This document shows positions 16,414 to 25,123 of a DNA stretch of 51,355 bases, in pieces. The position numbers were made by a program, and so were the translations under genes. The stretch is from assembly GCA_024685005.1 (NCBI GenBank), contig JAIKWF010000044.1, forward strand, positions 1 to 51,355, read 5' to 3'. How positions within the stretch are numbered: position 1 is the stretch's first letter; each line of letters opens with the position of its first letter. Under the pieces are notes generated by a model, which was not told where the DNA came from, did not search any database, and saw nothing but the letters and a program-made list of their open reading frames with translations. The DNA is from Lachnospiraceae bacterium. Lineage in GTDB: Bacteria; Bacillota; Clostridia; Lachnospirales; Lachnospiraceae.

Positions 16414-17373
16414 ATGAGCGTTTCAAAAGAGGAATTCTATTTCGATTCAAGGGACGGAAAAACTCGTTTACATGCCATAAGCTGGGCGCCGGAAGAAAAG
16501 CCGGTGGCGATCTGCCAGATCATTCACGGCATGAATGAGTACATTGACAGATACGACAGAGTGGCAAGATATCTGGCAGAAAGAGGAATCTATGTGACGG
16601 GCGAAGATCACCTCGGTCACGGCAAAAGCGTGGAGGAAGGCGGAACCTACGGTTACTTTGCAGAAAATGACAGCGCCACCGTGCTGGTCCGGGACGTACA
16701 CAGACTCAAAAAGATGACCCAGGAAAAATTTCCCGGGGTACCCTATTACATCCTCGGCCACAGCATGGGCTCCATGATCATGCGTAATTATCTGCTCCGT
16801 TACGGAACGGGGATCAACGGATCTGTTATCATGGGAACGGGCACCGTTCCCTTAAGCACCCTTCGCCCGGCCAAAGGTTTTATCCGCTTTCTTATGCTTT
16901 TTAAGGGACCGAAATACGTTTCGAAGATGGTGGCAAAGATGACCTTTGCCCATTACAACGACCGGCTGCCGGATGCAAAAACGGATTATGACTGGGTCAC
17001 GGGAGATCCGCAGGAGCTGGATAAATATATCCATGATCCTCTTTGTACGGGATTTCTCTTTACCTTAAACGGATTCGAAACCTTAACGGAACTGACCATC
17101 CGGATGCAGGATAAAAAGCAGATGGAGACCATTCCGAAAAAACTGCCCATTCTGATCACTTCGGGAGAGGAAGATCCGGTGGGAAGCTGGGGAAAAGATC
17201 CCAAAGAGTTGTATGATACGTATCTGCAGATGGGGATGGATCATGTAACACTGAAAATGTATCCCGGACTGCGGCATGAAGTCTTAAATGAGACTGAAAA
17301 AGAACAGACAATGGAAGATCTTTATAACTGGCTGAAAAATCAATATACTTCCATTGCATCAGATGATGCGTAG
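16414..17373 (+). CDS. Alpha/beta hydrolase (lysophospholipase/monoacylglycerol lipase-like)
   Basis: 319 residues with the Hydrolase_4 pattern. The oxyanion motif is IIHGMNEYIDRYDRVARYLA, followed by GEDHLGHGKS. The nucleophile elbow is GHSMGS with Ser117. A late acid occurs in SGEEDPVG and the catalytic His in GLRHEVLNE. Family members hydrolyse ester bonds of monoacylglycerols or lysophospholipids; the substrate here is not known. No signal peptide is visible, so it acts in the cytoplasm. A strong site, GGAGGTGA, precedes the ATG. It is the last gene of the metG run, ending at a strong terminator shared with the convergent GGDEF gene. Confidence 0.88.
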   Translation: MSVSKEEFYFDSRDGKTRLHAISWAPEEKPVAICQIIHGMNEYIDRYDRVARYLAERGIYVTGEDHLGHGKSVEEGGTYGYFAENDSATVLVRDVHRLKKMTQEKFPGVPYYILGHSMGSMIMRNYLLRYGTGINGSVIMGTGTVPLSTLRPAKGFIRFLMLFKGPKYVSKMVAKMTFAHYNDRLPDAKTDYDWVTGDPQELDKYIHDPLCTGFLFTLNGFETLTELTIRMQDKKQMETIPKKLPILITSGEEDPVGSWGKDPKELYDTYLQMGMDHVTLKMYPGLRHEVLNETEKEQTMEDLYNWLKNQYTSIASDDA

Positions 17374-17386
17374 TGATAAAAGAAAG

Positions 17387-17417
17387 AAACCGTCCTGTAA
17401 TCTACAGGACGGTTTTT
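17387..17417 (+). terminator. Bidirectional terminator between hydrolase and GGDEF genes
   Basis: A 13-bp perfect stem AAACCGTCCTGTA (17387-17399) / TACAGGACGGTTT (17403-17415) with loop ATC. The GGDEF stop codon (17402-17404) falls in the hairpin. Confidence 0.9.
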
Positions 17418-18748
17418 AATAATTTCTTATTCTTATACATGATCTTATCTGCTCTGGAAAATACATCCGCTACGGTAAGATCGATGGTCGGATCGTAAAT
17501 GGCAATACCGCTGGCTAGTACGATACCGTCTTCTTCTTTGTTTTGCTGTACCTCTGTCCGAAGCTGTTCGAAAAGCTGTACGTAATTGTTGTAATCTTCC
17601 CCCTGCAGGATCACGGCAAACTCATCACCGCCCACCCGGAATACGGGGCTGTGTTTAAAGATGTTGCAGATCAGGGAGCAGGCAGCTTTGATATACTCAT
17701 CGCCGGCCAGATGGCCTTTTTCGTCATTGACCTGCTTCAGATCATTGATATCGCATACGGTAACGGCGAAGGCCACTTCTTCTTCCTGACCGATGGAAAG
17801 ATCGATCTTTTTCTCCGCTTCCATATAAGCGCGTTTATTTTTTACCCCTGTGAGAGGATCCCTGGTGGCCAGGATCATGGCCTCTTTGTAAGCCCGCTCG
17901 CGCATCACCGCATCATTGATATTGGTCACGCCGATGATGATATGACGGTCATCGTTTTTGGGTCTTACCGCGCGCATATTCACGTATTCGGGCTGTCCGT
18001 CCAGGAGCAGTCTGTAGTTTAAGGAATAGGTGGGGGATTTATCCAGCTCGTATAACAGCTTTCCTTTTTGCATCTCATTGGAGAGCATGGGAATATCCTC
18101 CGTATGGATGTTGTGGAGGATATTTTTCTGACAGTCTACGAAAAAGTCATCGCTGCGTCCTCCCTGATCCATATTCAGGGTAGCATACCGGCTGCTGGTG
18201 CTGTACTCCGTATACTTGTTGGTCACGATATCCACATAGTAGAGAACTTCGTACCGGCTGAGCATGGCATTGGCGATCTGGCTGTAGACCTCGCTCTCTT
18301 CGATGATTTCACGCTCTTTGCGGACTTCCTCGTCTACATTGCGCACACCGATAAACAAAAACTTTTCATTGTCCCCGCGGCCCCGAATGGACTTGAGCCT
18401 GTAATGGGTGGGCTTGCAGTCAACCAACAGTCTGTAATTTAAGGTAAGGCTGACGTGATCCTGGACAGCCTGCAGGAAAACATCCTTTTTAAAATTCGAA
18501 AAGAATTTTTCCTGATCCTCGGGAACGATCATGGTTTTGATATCCCGCTGACAATCCGCAAAGAAATCATCACCGCTGGAAAGGATCGTAAGACCCTCAT
18601 CCGCACCGGTGGAACGGTATTGTCTGTAATGATCATTTTCCAGGTCGACGCAATACACACTTTCGTAGTCTCCGGTAAGAGAAACGGCCAGCCTGGTAAA
18701 AGTCATTTCATCCTGTTCAAAATTAGTGGTTTTTGACTCTTCACCCAT
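17402..18748 (-). CDS. Diguanylate cyclase with duplicated sensor domain
   Basis: 448 residues. The C-terminal GGDEF domain has ATRDPLTGVKNKRAY at its start and an intact active-site RVGGDEF near residue 370, so synthesis of c-di-GMP from two GTP is expected. No RxxD inhibitory site is seen just upstream (HSPVFR). The N-terminal 290 residues are two copies of a PAS-like domain sharing YCVDLENDHY/YYVDIVTNKY, the signature DDFF(A/V)DCQ, and LNYRLL(V/L)D. It has no membrane helices, so it senses something in the cytoplasm. Start: ATG at 18748, eight bases after GAGGG; a TTG two codons earlier is too close to that site. A near-consensus promoter lies upstream. Confidence 0.92.
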   Translation of the reverse strand: MGEESKTTNFEQDEMTFTRLAVSLTGDYESVYCVDLENDHYRQYRSTGADEGLTILSSGDDFFADCQRDIKTMIVPEDQEKFFSNFKKDVFLQAVQDHVSLTLNYRLLVDCKPTHYRLKSIRGRGDNEKFLFIGVRNVDEEVRKEREIIEESEVYSQIANAMLSRYEVLYYVDIVTNKYTEYSTSSRYATLNMDQGGRSDDFFVDCQKNILHNIHTEDIPMLSNEMQKGKLLYELDKSPTYSLNYRLLLDGQPEYVNMRAVRPKNDDRHIIIGVTNINDAVMRERAYKEAMILATRDPLTGVKNKRAYMEAEKKIDLSIGQEEEVAFAVTVCDINDLKQVNDEKGHLAGDEYIKAACSLICNIFKHSPVFRVGGDEFAVILQGEDYNNYVQLFEQLRTEVQQNKEEDGIVLASGIAIYDPTIDLTVADVFSRADKIMYKNKKLLKTVL

Positions 18749-18790
18749 CCACAATACCCTCGTGCAAATTATTAAAAAAGTATAAACTTT

Positions 18791-18819
18791 ATTGTAATCG
18801 GAGTACTTCCCGTTGTCAA
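18791..18819 (-). promoter_or_regulatory. Promoter of the diguanylate cyclase gene
   Basis: Minus-strand TTGACA (18819-18814), 17 bp, TACAAT (18796-18791). Confidence 0.7.
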
Positions 18820-18874
18820 GGCAAACGCCGTGATTTTGCCGAAATGCAGGGGCATATTTTATGCTATTTTTACA

Positions 18875-18903
18875 TTGCTTTTTAAAGACAAAATCGGGAT
18901 AAT
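18875..18903 (+). promoter_or_regulatory. Possible promoter of the chemoreceptor gene
   Basis: TTGCTT (18875-18880), 17 bp, GATAAT (18898-18903), 36 bp before the ATG. I looked for a sigma-D flagellar promoter (TAAA with CCGATAT) and did not find one at proper spacing. Confidence 0.35.
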
Positions 18904-18939
18904 AGAAAGTACGATACTATAACAGAAAGGACTGATGAT

Positions 18940-20610
18940 ATGAGCGATAAGAAAAGACTGACAATGGGTTCCATGTTGATGATGTTTTCCATGATTCCGC
19001 TGGTTGCCACCGTTTTGATTCTGGGGATCGTCTGTTCCCAGGTCATGAAGAAAAATATCGAAGCAAACATCAGGGAAGAGCTGCAGGTCGCAGCCAAAAG
19101 TCTGAGAGAGTATTATGAATATGACCTGATCAACGATATGAATCTGGTAGACGGGTTTTGCGAGTATGACACAGACTTTGTGGATTCCATGGGTACCACC
19201 GGAGTGGATCTTACGCTTTTTAAGGATAATGTCCGTTTCGTGACTACCATTAAGGATAATACAGGCAAGCGGATCGAGGGAACGGAAGCCTCTCCCGCTG
19301 TATGGGCTGCAGTATCCAAAGGGGAAGATTATTATTCCGATGATGTAGTGATCAACGGGATCGACTATTACGTATATTATATGCCGCTTGGGCAGGATAA
19401 GATTTACGGTATGGCATTTGCCGGCAAACCGGCTGATGATATCAAGGCGGCGGAGCGAACCCTGTTTGTATCCGTGTTCGGCGTAGGCATTGGCCTGTGC
19501 TTACTTTTTGCAATACTGGTTCTTCTGATCGCCAGAAAGGTATCCCGTCCTCTTAAGACCATGGCTGTTGCCGTGGAAGAGATCGCAGACGGTAATCTGC
19601 AGGCGGATCTGCAGGCCCGGTCACACGTGGCAGAGACCGTCATGCTCCTGACGGGAACAGACAGGCTGACCGATACACTCAAGCGGATCATGACCGGTAT
19701 CACGGACAAAGTACAGAATCTGACTGCCAGTTCCCAGCAGTTGAGCGCTGCATCTAACGAGAATGCGGATAATATCGCCAGATTTACGCAGACGATGGAA
19801 GAGATCACAAACGGTGCCACCAATCAGGCAGAAGAAGTACAAACGGCAGCCGCTTCCGTATCGGATGTGATGAATAACCTCGATAAGATCAACAGAGCAG
19901 TTGAAAGTACCGAGAATGCCACCAATATGATGACGGAAGATTCCGGCAGAGTGGTAGATGATTTCGACACCCTGATCAAGGATACCTACGAGAGCATTCA
20001 GAAGCTGCAGGAGATCACGGAAAAAATGAATGCGGTAACCACCGCGGTAGAAGATGTCAACAATGCTGCAGGCGAGATCAACAACATTGCCTCCCAGACC
20101 AATCTTCTTTCCCTGAATGCTTCCATTGAGGCAGCAAGAGCAGGCGAAGCAGGCAGAGGATTCTCCGTTGTGGCAGGAGAGATCAGCAATCTTTCCGAGC
20201 AGTCCGACAAGGCAGCCCGCGCGATCAAGGATATCATGATCAACCTTGAGGCTGAGACGAATGATGCGGTACAGATGGTATCTTCTCTGTCTGAAGTAAT
20301 GAAGAAGCAGGAGGAGACTTCCAAGAAGTCACAGCAGTCTCTGTCGGATCTGATGAATGCCATCGATCAGACCAAACAGGAAGTAGAGCTGGTTAAGGAC
20401 GGATCCGGAGAAGTATCTGTGATCTGCGAAAGACTCAATGAGATCATCCAGAATCTTTCCGCGATCTCCGAGGAGAATGCGGCTTCCGCACAGGAATCCA
20501 CTTCCACCATCGGACAGGTCAGAGACAATACGGAAAATGTTATGGATATGGCCGGCGATCTGAAGGATATTGCAGACAGTCTTTCAGAGCTGATCAGCTA
20601 TTTCCGCTAA
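18940..20610 (+). CDS. Methyl-accepting chemotaxis protein
   Basis: 556-residue transmembrane chemoreceptor. TM1 is residues 14-34 ([20 protein letters not shown]). A short extracellular sensor of about 140 residues follows, resembling a single Cache domain ([18 protein letters not shown], then [12 protein letters not shown]). TM2 is about 182-202, then a HAMP domain ([20 protein letters not shown]). The cytoplasmic coiled coil carries the highly conserved tip [20 protein letters not shown] near residue 391, which binds CheA and CheW. No che or flagellar genes are in the window. AAAGGACTGATGAT precedes the ATG. The ligand cannot be told; Cache sensors usually bind small organic molecules. Confidence 0.95.
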   Translation: MSDKKRLTMGSMLMMFSMIPLVATVLILGIVCSQVMKKNIEANIREELQVAAKSLREYYEYDLINDMNLVDGFCEYDTDFVDSMGTTGVDLTLFKDNVRFVTTIKDNTGKRIEGTEASPAVWAAVSKGEDYYSDDVVINGIDYYVYYMPLGQDKIYGMAFAGKPADDIKAAERTLFVSVFGVGIGLCLLFAILVLLIARKVSRPLKTMAVAVEEIADGNLQADLQARSHVAETVMLLTGTDRLTDTLKRIMTGITDKVQNLTASSQQLSAASNENADNIARFTQTMEEITNGATNQAEEVQTAAASVSDVMNNLDKINRAVESTENATNMMTEDSGRVVDDFDTLIKDTYESIQKLQEITEKMNAVTTAVEDVNNAAGEINNIASQTNLLSLNASIEAARAGEAGRGFSVVAGEISNLSEQSDKAARAIKDIMINLEAETNDAVQMVSSLSEVMKKQEETSKKSQQSLSDLMNAIDQTKQEVELVKDGSGEVSVICERLNEIIQNLSAISEENAASAQESTSTIGQVRDNTENVMDMAGDLKDIADSLSELISYFR

Positions 20611-20651
20611 GAAGCAGGGCAGCGGTCCGAAGAAACGATAACAAAAAGAAG

Positions 20652-20677
20652 GGGACGTGTATCACACGTCCCTTTTT
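20652..20677 (+). terminator. Bidirectional terminator between chemoreceptor gene and tRNA-Ser
   Basis: A 9-bp perfect stem GGGACGTGT (20652-20660) / ACACGTCCC (20664-20672), followed by T5 on the plus strand and by CTTCTTTTT on the minus strand. Confidence 0.88.
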
Positions 20678-20679
20678 AA

Positions 20680-20767
20680 CGGAGTTGGAGGGATTTGAAC
20701 CCTCGCGCCGGTTGCCCGACCTGCCGCATTTCGAGTGCGGTCCCTTCAGCCTCTTGGGTACAACTCC
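20680..20767 (-). tRNA. tRNA-Ser, anticodon CGA
   Basis: The minus strand folds as a class II tRNA. Acceptor GGAGTTG / CAACTCC, anticodon stem CCGCA / TGCGG with loop CTCGAAA (anticodon CGA, reading UCG), a long variable arm typical of serine, and T-arm GAGGGTTCAAATCCCTC. The discriminator is G. CCA is not encoded (the next bases are TT), so it must be added after transcription. Confidence 0.96.
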
Positions 20768-20831
20768 AACGTATAATAAGGTACCATATTTGTATCTTTT
20801 TTGCAAGGCTGGAAAGAATGAAGGGATATGG

Positions 20832-20860
20832 TTGTAAAGCGGATGGATCTTTGTTAAAAT
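20832..20860 (+). promoter_or_regulatory. Promoter of the GNAT/HD-GYP pair
   Basis: TTGTAA (20832-20837), 17 bp, TAAAAT (20855-20860), 35 bp before the GNAT ATG. Confidence 0.5.
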
Positions 20861-20895
20861 AGGTTACATAATATTGAGAAATATGAGGGAATCTT

Positions 20896-21381
20896 ATGGA
20901 GCAGATTTCGATCAGAACGCTGTCCCCTGAGGACTGGGATATAGCTACAGCTCTGGTTTGGCGCGTTTTTCTGCGATGTAATGCAGCCGATTACGAGCAG
21001 GAGGGGATCGAAAGCTTTCTGAACTTTATTTCCGATGAACATCTGCGGCAGTTTTGCCGGCTGCAGGAATTTGAAATGTACGGCGCCTACAGGGGGCAGC
21101 GGCTTTTGGGTGTTGCGCTGCTTCGGACGGGATGTCACATTTCCCTGCTGTTCGTGGATACGGATTATCACAGACAGGGCATCGGAAAGAAGCTGATCAT
21201 GCATCTGGCAGCTCAGGTAAAAATGCGGGGCGGGGGATGTCTAACCGTTAATGCCACGCCTTTTGCCACAGAGTTTTACCACAGGCTGGGTTTTACCGAT
21301 ACGGATCGGGAACAACATAAAGAGGGGATCCGTTTCATTCCCATGGTATTGCTTTTACCGGGGAAAATACAGCTTTGCTGA
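20896..21381 (+). CDS. GNAT family N-acetyltransferase
   Basis: 161 residues with the GNAT fold. Motif A for acetyl-CoA is seen as LLFVDTDYHRQGIGKKLIMH, where RQGIGKK is the pyrophosphate loop (R/Q-x-x-G-x-G/A), followed by the late motif FATEFYHRLGF. The acceptor substrate is not identifiable. The ATG at 20896 follows GAGGGAATCTT. The HD-GYP gene begins 34 bases after its stop in the same direction, so the two are probably co-transcribed, although their functions are not obviously connected. Confidence 0.9.
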   Translation: MEQISIRTLSPEDWDIATALVWRVFLRCNAADYEQEGIESFLNFISDEHLRQFCRLQEFEMYGAYRGQRLLGVALLRTGCHISLLFVDTDYHRQGIGKKLIMHLAAQVKMRGGGCLTVNATPFATEFYHRLGFTDTDREQHKEGIRFIPMVLLLPGKIQLC

Positions 21382-21415
21382 CGGATCACCAAAACAGATA
21401 TAAAGAGGGCATTCT

Positions 21416-22681
21416 ATGGACTTTATCAGAAGCAAAAACATTTTTCTTCTAACCAGAGACACGCTTAAGATGATGGACAATCGTCTTATGAAGCATGGTA
21501 GCCGTGTTGCCTACATTCTATACAGGATGATGGAGACGGCCGGTGGCTATGAAGATTTTGAAATGGCAGAGTACGTTATGCTGGCAACTCTGCATGATAT
21601 CGGGGCTTACAGAACTGCGGATCTGTCCAAGCCGCTTACTTTTGAGACCAAGGATACACTGCCCCATTCCATCTACGGCTATCTTTTTTTGAAATATCTT
21701 TCTCCTTTTGAAGACAGGGCGAAGATTCTTCTGAATCACCATGTGACTTTTATGGAACTGGCGGAAAAAGGGGAAAAGGAGCATATGGAGATCACCACCT
21801 TCCTGTCTTTGGCAGAATGTGTGGATGTTTACAGAGAAGCACTGGGAGAAAAGTTCAACGTTTCTTCCTTCCGACCCTTTGAGGGCAAGCGTTTTTCCAG
21901 ACAGGCACTGGATGTGCTGGACAAAACCATGCGCAACTGCAGACTCTTTGACGAGCTGGATAGCGAGATTCATGAGCAGAAGCTCAATGCGCTGATGGAC
22001 AGCATCATGTTTACCAATGAAGAAAAAAAGCGTTATATGGAAATGATCATGTACTGCCTGGACTTCCGAAGTCACATGAAGGTATTTGATACGGCTGTAT
22101 GCATCAGCATCTGCAGCCAGCTGGCAGGTTACATGGGGCTGGATGCCCACACCCAGGAGATGCTCTATTACGGAGCGCTGATCCATGATATCGGAATGCT
22201 TTCCATCCCCCGGGAGATCATAGAGAGTAACCGGAAACTTACGGATGAAGAGTTTAATCTGGTAAGAGGCCATGTCCATCTGACCCGGTCCATCTTAGAG
22301 TCCAGAATGGAGCCGGATGTGATGGAGATCGCATCCCGCCATCATGAGCGTTATAACGGCAGCGGCTATCCGGAAGGACTGCAGGGAAAAGATATGACCG
22401 AAGCGCAGATGATCCTGCAGCTGGCGGATTCCGTTACGGGTATGATCAATGACAGACCCTTCCGTAAGGGCCTTAGCAACGATCTGGTAAAAGACATCCT
22501 GAAGGAAGATATGCGGGACAAATGCTATGATCCCAGGATCATGAAACAGTTTATGGCCCATTTCGATCAGATCATCACCCAGGCAAAACAGCAGGGCGAG
22601 GACTCTCTGGCCACCAATTCTCTGGTGCGCAGCCGCTATAAGAAGCTGGAGCTGGCCATGAATCGGATCAAGAAGAAATAA
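21416..22681 (+). CDS. HD-GYP phosphodiesterase with an additional N-terminal HD domain
   Basis: 421 residues with two HD-type domains. The first has LHDIGAYRTADL (His60-Asp61) and NHHVTFMEL, keeping an HD pair but lacking GYP. The second (about residues 220-390) is a complete HD-GYP module: IHDIGMLSIP, RHHERYNGSGYPEGLQGKD and QLADSVTGMI. HD-GYP enzymes hydrolyse c-di-GMP to GMP via pGpG with a di- or tri-iron centre. There is no membrane segment. The first domain may be a sensor or a second, divergent active site. It contrasts with the gene at 7619-8530, whose HD half is deleted. The ORF ends 140 bp before msmX. Confidence 0.92.
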   Translation: MDFIRSKNIFLLTRDTLKMMDNRLMKHGSRVAYILYRMMETAGGYEDFEMAEYVMLATLHDIGAYRTADLSKPLTFETKDTLPHSIYGYLFLKYLSPFEDRAKILLNHHVTFMELAEKGEKEHMEITTFLSLAECVDVYREALGEKFNVSSFRPFEGKRFSRQALDVLDKTMRNCRLFDELDSEIHEQKLNALMDSIMFTNEEKKRYMEMIMYCLDFRSHMKVFDTAVCISICSQLAGYMGLDAHTQEMLYYGALIHDIGMLSIPREIIESNRKLTDEEFNLVRGHVHLTRSILESRMEPDVMEIASRHHERYNGSGYPEGLQGKDMTEAQMILQLADSVTGMINDRPFRKGLSNDLVKDILKEDMRDKCYDPRIMKQFMAHFDQIITQAKQQGEDSLATNSLVRSRYKKLELAMNRIKKK

Positions 22682-22821
22682 AAAAGAAGTAAATAGGCAA
22701 AGTGTATAAAAGCACCGGAAATATTTGTGTAGTTGTGTTATAGGAAAAAAAGCCACAATCAGTTATACTTCTTCATAGGTGCAAAACCGCACGGAAAAAT
22801 TTTTATCAGGAGGAAGATTTC

Positions 22822-23934
22822 ATGGCAAATCTATCATTAAAGGACGTTTGTAAAGTATATCCGAATGGATTTGAAGCAGTTAAGGACTTCAACCTTGAGA
22901 TTGCGGATCAGGAATTTATCATCTTCGTAGGACCTTCAGGATGTGGTAAGTCCACAACCCTTCGTATGATCGCAGGTCTGGAAGATATCTCTTCCGGTGA
23001 GCTTCGCATCGGTGACAAGCTGGTGAACGATGTAGAGCCCAAGGATCGTGATATCGCGATGGTATTCCAGAGCTACGCTCTGTATCCTCACATGACCGTA
23101 TATGACAACATGGCATTCGGTCTGAAACTTCGTAAGGTTCCCAAGGAAGAGATCGATAAGATGGTAAAAGAGGCAGCTAAGATCCTGGATCTGACTCCCC
23201 TTCTTGACCGTAAACCGAAGGCTCTTTCCGGTGGACAGAGACAGCGTGTTGCCATGGGACGTGCTATCGTGCGTAACCCCAAGGTATTCCTCATGGACGA
23301 GCCTTTGTCCAACCTGGATGCAAAGCTTCGTGTACAGATGCGTATTGAGATCGCTAAGCTTCACCAGAGACTGGGTACAACCATCATCTACGTAACCCAT
23401 GATCAGACCGAGGCTATGACCCTTGGTACCAGAATCGTAGTTATGAAAGACGGTGTTATCCAGCAGGTAGATACTCCTCAGAATCTGTATGAGAATCCTG
23501 CAAACCTGTTCGTAGCAGGCTTCATGGGATCTCCTCAGATGAACTTCCTGGATGCAGTTGTAGAAGTTGTTGATGATACTGCAGTTCTTAAGATCGCAGG
23601 TCACTTCATTCCTCTGCCTCCTGCTAAGTCCAAAAAGCTCATCGAGGGCAACTACAACGGCAGAACCGTTACCTTCGGTATCCGTCCTGAGGACGTATAT
23701 GATTCCGAGATGATGGTTGAAGCTTCTCCTCAGAGCACATTTGAAGCTACCGTTAAGGTATACGAGCTTCTCGGTGCAGAAGTTTATCTGTACTTCGATC
23801 TTGACGAGTATCAGATGACTGCAAGAGTTGATCCTCGTACAACCGCTCGCCCCGGCGATGTTGTTAAGTTCGCTATCGATGTTGAGAAGATCCATATCTT
23901 CGATAAAGAGACTGAGATGGTTATTACAAACTAA
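22822..23934 (+). CDS. msmX: Multi-sugar ABC transporter ATPase MsmX/UgpC type
   Basis: 370-residue CUT1-family ATPase. It has Walker A GPSGCGKST, Q-loop VFQSYALYPHMTVYDNMAFG, signature LSGGQRQRVAMGRAIVRNP, Walker B VFLMDEPLSNLDAKLR and H-loop VTHDQTEAMT. The C-terminal 130 residues are the TOBE/OB regulatory domain (FGIRPEDVYDSE). In Firmicutes one MsmX commonly serves several oligosaccharide importers whose operons lack an ATPase; no permease or binding protein lies next to it here, which fits. The codon choice (CGT, GTT, GGT) looks more biased than in its neighbours, suggesting high expression. AGGAGGAAGATTTC precedes the ATG and a strong terminator follows. Confidence 0.95.
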   Translation: MANLSLKDVCKVYPNGFEAVKDFNLEIADQEFIIFVGPSGCGKSTTLRMIAGLEDISSGELRIGDKLVNDVEPKDRDIAMVFQSYALYPHMTVYDNMAFGLKLRKVPKEEIDKMVKEAAKILDLTPLLDRKPKALSGGQRQRVAMGRAIVRNPKVFLMDEPLSNLDAKLRVQMRIEIAKLHQRLGTTIIYVTHDQTEAMTLGTRIVVMKDGVIQQVDTPQNLYENPANLFVAGFMGSPQMNFLDAVVEVVDDTAVLKIAGHFIPLPPAKSKKLIEGNYNGRTVTFGIRPEDVYDSEMMVEASPQSTFEATVKVYELLGAEVYLYFDLDEYQMTARVDPRTTARPGDVVKFAIDVEKIHIFDKETEMVITN

Positions 23935-23968
23935 TCTTGATGAAATCCTGACAATGAGATAAAATTAA

Positions 23969-23999
23969 GGGAGAGATGCAAAAGCGTCTCTCCCTTTTT
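23969..23999 (+). terminator. Terminator after msmX
   Basis: An 11-bp stem GGGAGAGATGC / GCGTCTCTCCC (one T-G pair) with loop AAAA, then TTTTTA. Confidence 0.9.
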
Positions 24000-24033
24000 A
24001 AATCTTTCGAAATTTCAGAAACGGAGAATACAC

Positions 24034-25122
24034 ATGATCACAACTCAGGTAATCCAGAAATGCATTGACGATCTGAAAAACATTTCCAAAGTTGATCTCC
24101 AGATTTATGATACAGAAGGCGCTTTCGTAGCAAAGACTCAGGACGCACCCGGGGCAGATACAGAGATCCTGGCCCAGTTTACGGGTTCAGCCGCAGATTC
24201 CCAGTCTGTGGGCGGAATGCAGTATCTGAAGATCTACGAAGAAGGAGAACCTGCATACGTTCTGATCTGCGAAGAGGGAGCCGAGTCCTACATGATCGGC
24301 AGGATCGCGGCAGCCCAGATCCAGAGTCTGTCGGTGGCTTATCGGGAAAAATACGACCGCAACAACTTTTTCCAGAATCTGATCCTGGACAATATGCTGT
24401 TGGTGGATATCTATAATCGTGCCAAAAAGCTTCACATCGAAACCAGTGGCCCCAGAGTGGTAATGCTGTTGGAGTTCCCCCAGGGAAAAGAAAGCACGGC
24501 TTCTGACTACCTAAAAGGTATGTTTTTGGAGCAGACCGGCGATTATGTAACGGCGGTGGATGAAAACAGCCAGATTGTCATCAAGCAGCTTTCGGATAAA
24601 GACGGCTATGAAGAAGTCAATGAGCTGGCCCAGTCCATTGTCAGCATGATGAATACAGAGGCCATGCTGAATGTGAAACTGGCTTCGGGAACCATCGTAC
24701 AGGAACTGAAGGATGTATCCAAGAGCTACAAAGAAGCCAAGATGGCCATGGAAGTGGGCAAGATCTTTTATGAGGAAAAAGATGTGGTATCCTACCATGC
24801 ATTGGGAATCGGCCGCCTGATCTATCAGCTGCCTCCCAATCTTTGCAGGATCTTTATTGAGGAGATCTTCGGCGGAGATATGCCGGAGGAGATCGATGAG
24901 GAAACACTGATCACCATCGAAACCTTCCTTGAGAACAATCTGAATGTATCCGAAACCAGCCGTCAGCTTTACGTACACAGAAATACCCTGCTGTACCGTT
25001 TGGAAAAGTTAGAGAAGCTTACCGGTCTGGATATCCGCATCTTTGAAGATGCGCTGACACTGAAGATCGCTCTGATGGTAGTAAAGCGTGCGGAATACGA
25101 AAGCCGTATGATGGGCGAGTAA
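24034..25122 (+). CDS. CdaR/PucR family transcriptional regulator
   Basis: 362 residues. The C-terminal 60 residues are the PucR-type helix-turn-helix (ETFLENNLNVSETSRQLYVH, then RNTLLYRLEKLEKLTG), with RNTLxYRL diagnostic of the HTH_30 family. The N-terminal 130 residues form a small sensor-like domain and the middle is the GGDEF-like fold usual in CdaR proteins. Regulators of this type sit beside msmX in related Firmicutes, so control of carbohydrate transport is a reasonable inference. The promoter could only lie in the 35 bases after the msmX terminator, where I see no clear boxes, so some readthrough from msmX may supply it. Its TAA lies one base from the ATG of the radical SAM gene. Confidence 0.88.
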   Translation: MITTQVIQKCIDDLKNISKVDLQIYDTEGAFVAKTQDAPGADTEILAQFTGSAADSQSVGGMQYLKIYEEGEPAYVLICEEGAESYMIGRIAAAQIQSLSVAYREKYDRNNFFQNLILDNMLLVDIYNRAKKLHIETSGPRVVMLLEFPQGKESTASDYLKGMFLEQTGDYVTAVDENSQIVIKQLSDKDGYEEVNELAQSIVSMMNTEAMLNVKLASGTIVQELKDVSKSYKEAKMAMEVGKIFYEEKDVVSYHALGIGRLIYQLPPNLCRIFIEEIFGGDMPEEIDEETLITIETFLENNLNVSETSRQLYVHRNTLLYRLEKLEKLTGLDIRIFEDALTLKIALMVVKRAEYESRMMGE

Positions 25123-25123
25123 T

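Noticed and set aside
18880-18936. Sigma-D flagellar promoter for the chemoreceptor
   Set aside because: TAAA and CGATA elements occur but 25 bases apart, too far for the 14-16 spacing.
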